Shown here: positions 58,101 to 64,000 of the stretch, piece by piece | Layout of the letters: each line of letters begins with the position of its first letter | Position numbering within the stretch: position 1 is the first letter of the stretch | Assembly (NCBI GenBank): GCA_022575985.1 | Contig: JAKSXM010000007.1 | Location: 23,562,501-23,626,500 of the forward strand | Direction: 5' to 3' | DNA from: Anagrus nilaparvatae | Taxonomy: Eukaryota > Arthropoda > Insecta > Hymenoptera > Mymaridae | DNA length: 64,000 bases | Made by a program: the position numbers and the translations under genes | Notes under the pieces: model-generated | Told to the model about the DNA's origin: nothing | Database searches by the model: none | Seen by the model: the letters and a program-made list of their open reading frames with translations, nothing else

Positions 58101-58238
58101 AAACATATCATTTATCTTTTTTGACAATCATTTAGTAGTTACTAGTTGGAAAATTGCTTACTTGCATTTGCAAGCTCAGCATCGACATGTTGAATTCAAA
58201 TTTGCAAGTAATTTTAGTTTTTATTTTTTCCATACATA
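55144..58238. other. AT-rich non-coding stretch
   Basis: No gene is supported. TA microsatellites occur at about 55323-55340, 55560-55577 and 55760-55777. Between 55340 and 55900 there is a more complex, GC-richer island. At 56950-57025 lies a fragment of the ACCGG/CCAG MITE-like family. Around 56220-56450 short words of the type ACTAAAATTAC/GTAAATTTTAC recur in both orientations. Confidence 0.4.
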
Positions 58239-59370
58239 CCCACGTAAAAAGATTAAGCTTACCGGTCAGCTTAATTTTGGGTAAGCTTACACTGATTACT
58301 TAATTTTGTCTATTTTTAGGAAGCCAAAGATTGTCAATGTAAGTTTTTTTTTAAAAAAAGTCTATTGGCACATTTTCATTTTTTTTTTTTTGAGCTTAAA
58401 AAATTATGTGCACGGAGATTTTGCGTTTATTTAAAAAAGAATAATTTTCTTTCTTTGCTTTCAAAAATTTTTAATAACACATTTCAAATATTTAAACACC
58501 AATAGACTTTCTTTAAAATTAATTTTCTAAATAAAACTTAAGTTTCTTTAAATTTAATTTTTTAAGCTCAAAATGAAATAAAAATGTGCCAATAAACTTT
58601 AAAAAAAAAAAACTTAAGGAGGTTTATCCGTTAAAAAAAATAATGACAGAATGTAATAAAACGTGAATAGTATTAAAGTTTAAACATTTCTGAACTAAAA
58701 TCGACTTATTTTTACCTATGTCACCGACTTAATTAATTTTTTATTCATAAAATAAAAGTCGTATTTTAACATTGCGCTTATGGGAAAATTTGTTTCGGCT
58801 TTATAAAAAGTAGGGTGCTAATGACACATATCGATGAAACTTAATAAATCTGATAAATAATTACTTAAAGTTTACATTCCCAATTAGTTTTACATACTTT
58901 ATCGACTTTATTTTCATAAAATTAATAAAAAACACGTAACATAACCAAAAAGCTCATTATTTTAGTGACGTTTTTTTAAATTCTATAATACTATGAGACT
59001 TTTTTTGGTAATATTCTTGGATTATTAATGGTTTTTTATAGTTTCTTTTCAATTAGTAGCTTCCAAAATAAACTTAAAAAAAAAAATTTATGTCAGTAAT
59101 CGTAATTCCTGCAAAAATGTAGTAAACAACGGATAAACCTCCTTAAATTGACAATCTTTGGTTCCCCAAAAAAAGACATAATTAATCTAGAGTTTAAAAA
59201 CTCTAGCAAAAAATGTATAATTTTTTTCTTTTTAGGTATTTTCAGGTGTCCTCACGGAAAATTAATAAATTTCAGCTCAAAAATATTTTTGGAAAAATAG
59301 ATTAAATTAAGACTTTTTAGGTTAACTTTTTGCAGTATGCTTACCGGTAAGCTTAATCTTTTTACGTGGG
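58239..59370. mobile_element. Foldback element with CCCACGTAAAAAG termini and TA duplication
   Basis: The left end CCCACGTAAAAAGATTAAGC and right end GCTTAATCTTTTTACGTGGG are perfect inverted repeats continuing through TTACCGG, flanked by TA (58237-58238 and 59371-59372). A second inverted pair lies inside: CCAAAGATTGTCAAT near 58323 and ATTGACAATCTTTGG near 59148. A third is TCTATTGGCACATTTTCATT near 58361 against AATGTGCCAATAAACTT near 58581. No coding remains. Confidence 0.8.
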
Positions 59371-59372
59371 TA

Positions 59373-60085
59373 CTAACATGTATATATATATATATAAACT
59401 TACACGACTTTCAAAATAATTAAGATTTCAATGAATATTGATTGATTATTTATTAATAAATATTTATTATTTAACAAATTTTTTACTGTCTATAAAAAAC
59501 CTGAACAAATAAAAAATAATTTCTTGCTTACATGCGGTAACCACAAGCGGATTTCCCGTTTCTGACACGTAGATTTATAGCGAGCTGAAAAATGGAAATA
59601 ATAAAAAAGTACACAAATAAATTTTTTTTTATGCTTAATTTAAGATTTCTATTAATTAAAATCTATTCTTTGTTTATTGATACTTTTTAAGTATTTTTAA
59701 TGCTGGTATTCGTAGTAAGCATATGAGCATTTTGGAGGAAAAAATTGACTCCTTTTAGTAGCAACAAATATATTATTTTATTTTATATTTTTTCTAAATT
59801 TTGGGTCACAAATGCCTGGAATTCCAAATTTAAGCAGCTTGGCCTGCTTTATTTTATTTACACGGCCACTGGGGCCAAAATTTATCTATTTAAAGCCAGA
59901 GAAAGACTTATTATAGATACTTGTAAACGGACAAGGGCTAAGATTAAAAATTTTAAATTTTAGCCTCGCATGTGTTTACATGAGAGTTTATCCCCTCCAG
60001 CGACTATATTGATAGCCTCAGCCAAATTGGCCCCTAAAATTTGGTTCTTTTTTAAGCGAGGCTTTTATATCAAAATTTTGCTTGC
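59373..60085. other. Non-coding stretch
   Basis: No gene is seen. Words GGGGCCAAAATTTAT (about 59872) and GGCCCCTAAAATTTGG (about 60030) suggest a weak inverted or duplicated repeat. The open frame at 59745-59963 has no domain. Confidence 0.35.
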
Positions 60086-60540
60086 CTTAAGGATGTTGCT
60101 CACCTTTTTTGTTTGAGTACAGATTTTAATAAAAGTTGGTATATAACAAGAAAGCATATTAAATAATACATATTTAAAATTAGAAGATCCTAGGGTGACT
60201 CCTTCATTATTAAATAATTAAAAATAATTTTGCTTCTCCGAGCATCTTATACACGTGATTCTTATGGGACGACATTTTACAATAAAAAGTTAAAGTATTT
60301 TTTGAGTACAGTTTTTGATAAAAAAATTATAACATATATAAAAAACATATCGTAGAATATAATTATTCAATTTATTTTAGACTAGGGTGGTTTGTTTATA
60401 ACGAAAATTTTATTTATTTAACAATGCTATCGTATAGTTGTGCGCGCGAAAGGTTCTCGCTTCTATAGTAATAAGATAGAAAGAGAGAGTAATAGTTTTT
60501 TATTCCTATTATCCCCAGCTTGGTAGTAATCATCCTTAAG
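60086..60540. mobile_element. MITE-like element with CTTAAGGATG termini
   Basis: The left end CTTAAGGATGTTGCTCACC and right end GGTAGTAATCATCCTTAAG are inverted repeats with four mismatches in 19 bases. The outer ten bases are identical. The interior is AT-rich with GAGTACAG repeated. No target duplication can be assigned, so the confidence is limited. Confidence 0.5.
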
Positions 60541-62331
60541 AGCATTTAATTTTAGGTGGATGGGCTGGGAAAATTTTTTGACAAACCCTTTTTGGTAATA
60601 ACTTTTAGCCATTTATTTATTTTAAAAAAAGTTAAAATTTCTCTAAAATTTTCTACACACATAGTGTACTAAAGAAGTTTCTTAAAATATTCTGAAGAAA
60701 CATGTAAATTTTGGCAAACAGAATTTTACAACTGGAAAACTGAGACGCGTGTAAATTTCTTTTTCAGGGAAAATTTGAGGAATTACCTTTTATACTGTTA
60801 CGTGATATTAAGCCCTGAAATTCTGGTTGGTGGATGTGAATCTCGGACCTAAAAATACAGAATTTTCCGTTGACAGAGCCAATTTTTCTGTGATTGATGA
60901 TGCTGGGTAGGATTGGGGTAGGGTCTGACTCAATCGAAATAAATAGTACATTTTTGCTCCCATGAATAAATAGGTAGCTACTTTTTAAACAAAATGACAA
61001 AATATTGGTTTTTGACCCACTACGAAGAATAGAAATTATATTATCTTAAATTATTTACAATTAACAATTAAAATTATTAAAAACTTTATTTTACATTACT
61101 GCTAAAAAAAATGCAAAAATTATCACCTAACAAAATTTTGAATAAAATAGTATGCGTATAGTAAAATTGTTATTTTAAAAGCGTGACCAGTTTGAAAAAC
61201 AGCAACGTAAGCATGCGAAAGAAAAATATATAGATTATGTGGAATCGTTGAGTACTCGAACATGGATCATAGGGCATTTTATAATATTTCAAGGCATGTT
61301 ATTTATATAAAAAAGAGGAAAAAGCTCTTTCACCCGCGTGCACGTTCGATCGAGCGCCAAACTCTTCCCGAGCTGTCGGTATTATTGATGACCTCGCGTG
61401 CTGTAACTCTATCAATCACCTATATATTCACCACCAGATACTGTCACTCACATACATAAATGTATACACATGAGTACAGATATGTATTTATTATCTAATA
61501 CATACATATTATATTTTATAGTAAAATATTGACTTAGGTATGAACTATGAGCGTTGCAAAAATCAAGAAAAAAAATAGAATATAGTATAAAATTGAAACT
61601 TTACAAAAATAAAATATACACATCATTTTTACTTTAAGAATCAAGTTTTGTTTCCTATTGATTAGTTTAACAAAAGTTTTTTATAAAAAGTATGCAATAC
61701 TAAACATGATAAACAGATATACTTTTTTTTATAAAGATCTTATAAAGTCAAATTTAGGTTTTTATGAAATTTCAATAATGAATTTTTAAGTTGTTAATTA
61801 ATTTACCTTATCTTGTCATATTCATAATAAGTGCTTTAAAAAATTTGTATAAGAAACTAGTATATGTAGAATATATCTGTGTTACTATCACAAGGGATTA
61901 TTTTTTCAATTCAAAAAAAAAAAATGATTAATGAAAAACTTGATGACATGCATTCTAGCAGACTGGATAGTCTTTTTATATAAAAAAATATGTTAATGGA
62001 AAAAAATTGATAGATGGAATTTTTTTCAATATTTCAACACATATATAAGTATAATGCATGTATGAAATTAAATAAGTTAAGGATAATTATTTTTGTATTT
62101 TTATTGAAATTAATTTTTTAGGCACGATCACCCTATTTATGCAATACATAGATGAAAATCGTGCCTTATAATTTTGTCAGGTCAAAAAACGAAAAGTTCC
62201 TAAAATTGTCTAATTTGTGGAGAAATTTTGTCCCCAAGTCATTCCGATGCCTGCCGATTGCCTGCATGCTTATACTGAAGGTATGTGTGTCTGTATGTAT
62301 GTTCGAGAAACTGTACAGAGCAAATTTTACA
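60541..62331. other. AT-rich non-coding stretch
   Basis: No gene is supported. Around 61200-61460 the sequence is GC-richer (CGATCGAGCGCCAAACTC) without TE marks. A small hairpin GGCACGAT...ATCGTGCC spans about 62122-62166. Confidence 0.4.
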
Positions 62332-62668
62332 CAACTCGATGAAATAAAAAAAAAATTGGTACATAATTTTTTGTACAGTATCTAGTTGTGCCTCCTCCAG
62401 TATGACTAAATTTCACCCATTTGTTGTCGAGCAATCACAAAAATACTGATTTCCGTTAACAAAAAAATTGACTAATAATAGTAAATATCTGGAACAACTC
62501 GATGAATCAAAAAAAAAAATTGGTACAAAATTTGTTATTTGATGTCTAGATTTGCCTCCTCCAGTTTGGCTTAATTTCAAAAAATTGTTGTTGGGTTATC
62601 ACAAAAAAACTGATTTCAAATACCAAAAAAATTAACTAAAATAGTAATAAAATAGGAAATATCTGGAA
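62332..62668 (+). repeat. Two-copy tandem duplication
   Basis: A unit of about 165-175 bases starting ACAACTCGATGAA occurs at 62332 and again at about 62494, with a third start (CAACTCAGTCAAAC) at 62669. Shared words include TTGCCTCCTCCAGT, ATCACAAAAA and AAATATCTGGAACAACTC. The copies have diverged. The origin is unknown. Confidence 0.6.
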
Positions 62669-64000
62669 CAACTCAGTCAAACAAATTAAAATTAATTTAT
62701 ATAATAATAAAAATGTTTCTTACATTCATGAAAGTGTCATATGCCATGGTGTCAGTTTCAGCATCCCACATGCACCTAAAAAAATATTAAAAATTTTTAT
62801 ACTTATCTGAATAAAACTTTTATTTATTTAACTATATCCACCAAAGAATTTAAAATAAACCTGAAAAAAATAATAACAAATTTATAAACACAGCCATTAA
62901 CCTAGCAGTCGACTAAGCGCGGACTAACCTAACTACTACAGTGAAAGTCTTCTAGTTTAAATTTAAGCGCGTAATTTAAAACAACTTTTTAAACTTCTTC
63001 TACTATTTTTTTAAAAACGTGGATAAAAATAATAAATAATATATAAATTTGTAAATTTATATTTTTTTTAATTAATATTTTTATGCAAAATTTTAAAAAA
63101 GATGATTTAGTAAGTTCTATTAAATTAAGTACTCGAATTTAAACTAATACTTGTTTTTCAGCAGTATTGGCTTTTAATTACCTTACAATAAGCATACATT
63201 TCTGTTAACAAATTTGTTATTATCTTTTCTCAGATAAAAACGAATATCTTAAGGCACACAGGTAGAATTTGATTTAGGTAATTAAAAAATGTTAATATAT
63301 TCTTTTTAAAGAATATGGGAAATTTTTCTTTGATTTTTTCCAGGATTAAGAAAGATTAATATATACTGAAAGATTTAGATATTTTAATCAAATTTATAAA
63401 CTCAAAGTATAATTTATATTTTAACAGCACATTTTAGTAAATTATTATAAAAGAAAGTTGGTGCCAGTTTTAATAATCAGTAATATTCAGCAAACGATCT
63501 TGTTAGGTGAAAAATAAATACGAATAATCTAAACTCTATAATTTATATTAATTAATGCAGATAAAAAAATTTTCTTTATAAATTTTAAATATTTTTATGC
63601 AAATTCGGGTTAAAGAAAAATTTTCGAATAATTATTTATGAATATACTTTGAATAACATGTAATAATAAATAATAGTTTTCCATTTATGAAGGTGTGGAT
63701 CCCATCAAGATTATTAAAGAGAAAATACTCAATAAATATGTGATCGTACCTGAAATAAAAAAGCCTTAGCTTTTTTATAATTCTTTGCGATTTTTTTTTA
63801 CTTAGTTTTTTAAATAATCACCAGACTAATATTTATTATATTTTTAAATTGCCGCGAATAGATAAAGATAAAAAATAGATGGATAAAATTATTTTACATT
63901 TGCATTTATATTACCACCATGATGTAAATTATATTATTACTACGATGTAAAATTATTTATCAGATATTCCGGGCTGCAAACTCTAAAAGAATTGGTTATA
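62669..64000. other. AT-rich non-coding stretch to the window edge
   Basis: I see nothing recognisable. No gene is supported. Confidence 0.4.

Overview
The window looks like nuclear DNA of an insect. It is extremely AT-rich. Its only clear host genes are two intron-containing secreted carboxylesterases with short GT-AG introns. Around them lies a dense field of eukaryotic transposons: piggyBac, pogo, Tc1/mariner-type MITEs, foldback elements, a Helitron, R1-like LINE fragments and tRNA-derived retroposons. Composition, esterase type and repeat content would fit a parasitoid wasp (for example an aphidiine or other braconid). That placement is an inference; nothing here proves the species.

Layout. 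1-620: a dispersed repeat (called family A here) split by a foldback MITE. 4001-4780: a near-perfect palindromic element. 4956-8696: more family A, a MITE, and a pogo/CENP-B-type transposase relic. 10995-18010: a tRNA-related retroposon with a 14-bp target duplication, a TA-flanked MITE, a CpG-dense CGAGG block, an R1-like reverse transcriptase fragment carrying YADD, and a tRNA-derived SINE. 21367-25080: a piggyBac element with TTAA ends, invaded by a foldback element that itself holds a palindrome, a MITE and a family A copy. 26036-29120: two more inverted-repeat elements. 33018-33240: a LINE tail. 34116-37776 and 38585-40907: two tandem six-exon carboxylesterase genes with matching intron positions and intact reading frames. 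46459-50629: a large palindromic element whose right end was hit by a Helitron with a triplicated 5' region. 51739-52925: a second R1-like fragment and a relic of an unnamed repetitive protein-coding family. 53855-55141: a second foldback element whose arms are built from short palindromes. 58239-60540: two more inverted-repeat elements. 62332-62668: a short tandem duplication.

The esterases are the only genes I would treat as functional. Both encode a signal peptide, a complete Ser-Glu-His triad and two conserved cysteine pairs, so they are predicted to be secreted hydrolases (digestive, haemolymph or venom type). Both have the unusual nucleophile elbow GCSAG, and the second copy has lost the His of the HGG oxyanion motif.

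The most unusual structures are the two foldback elements at 22622-25014 and 53855-55141. They share a terminal design, but their arms are tandem palindromes that differ by the same base in nearly every unit (GGTTG versus GCTTG).
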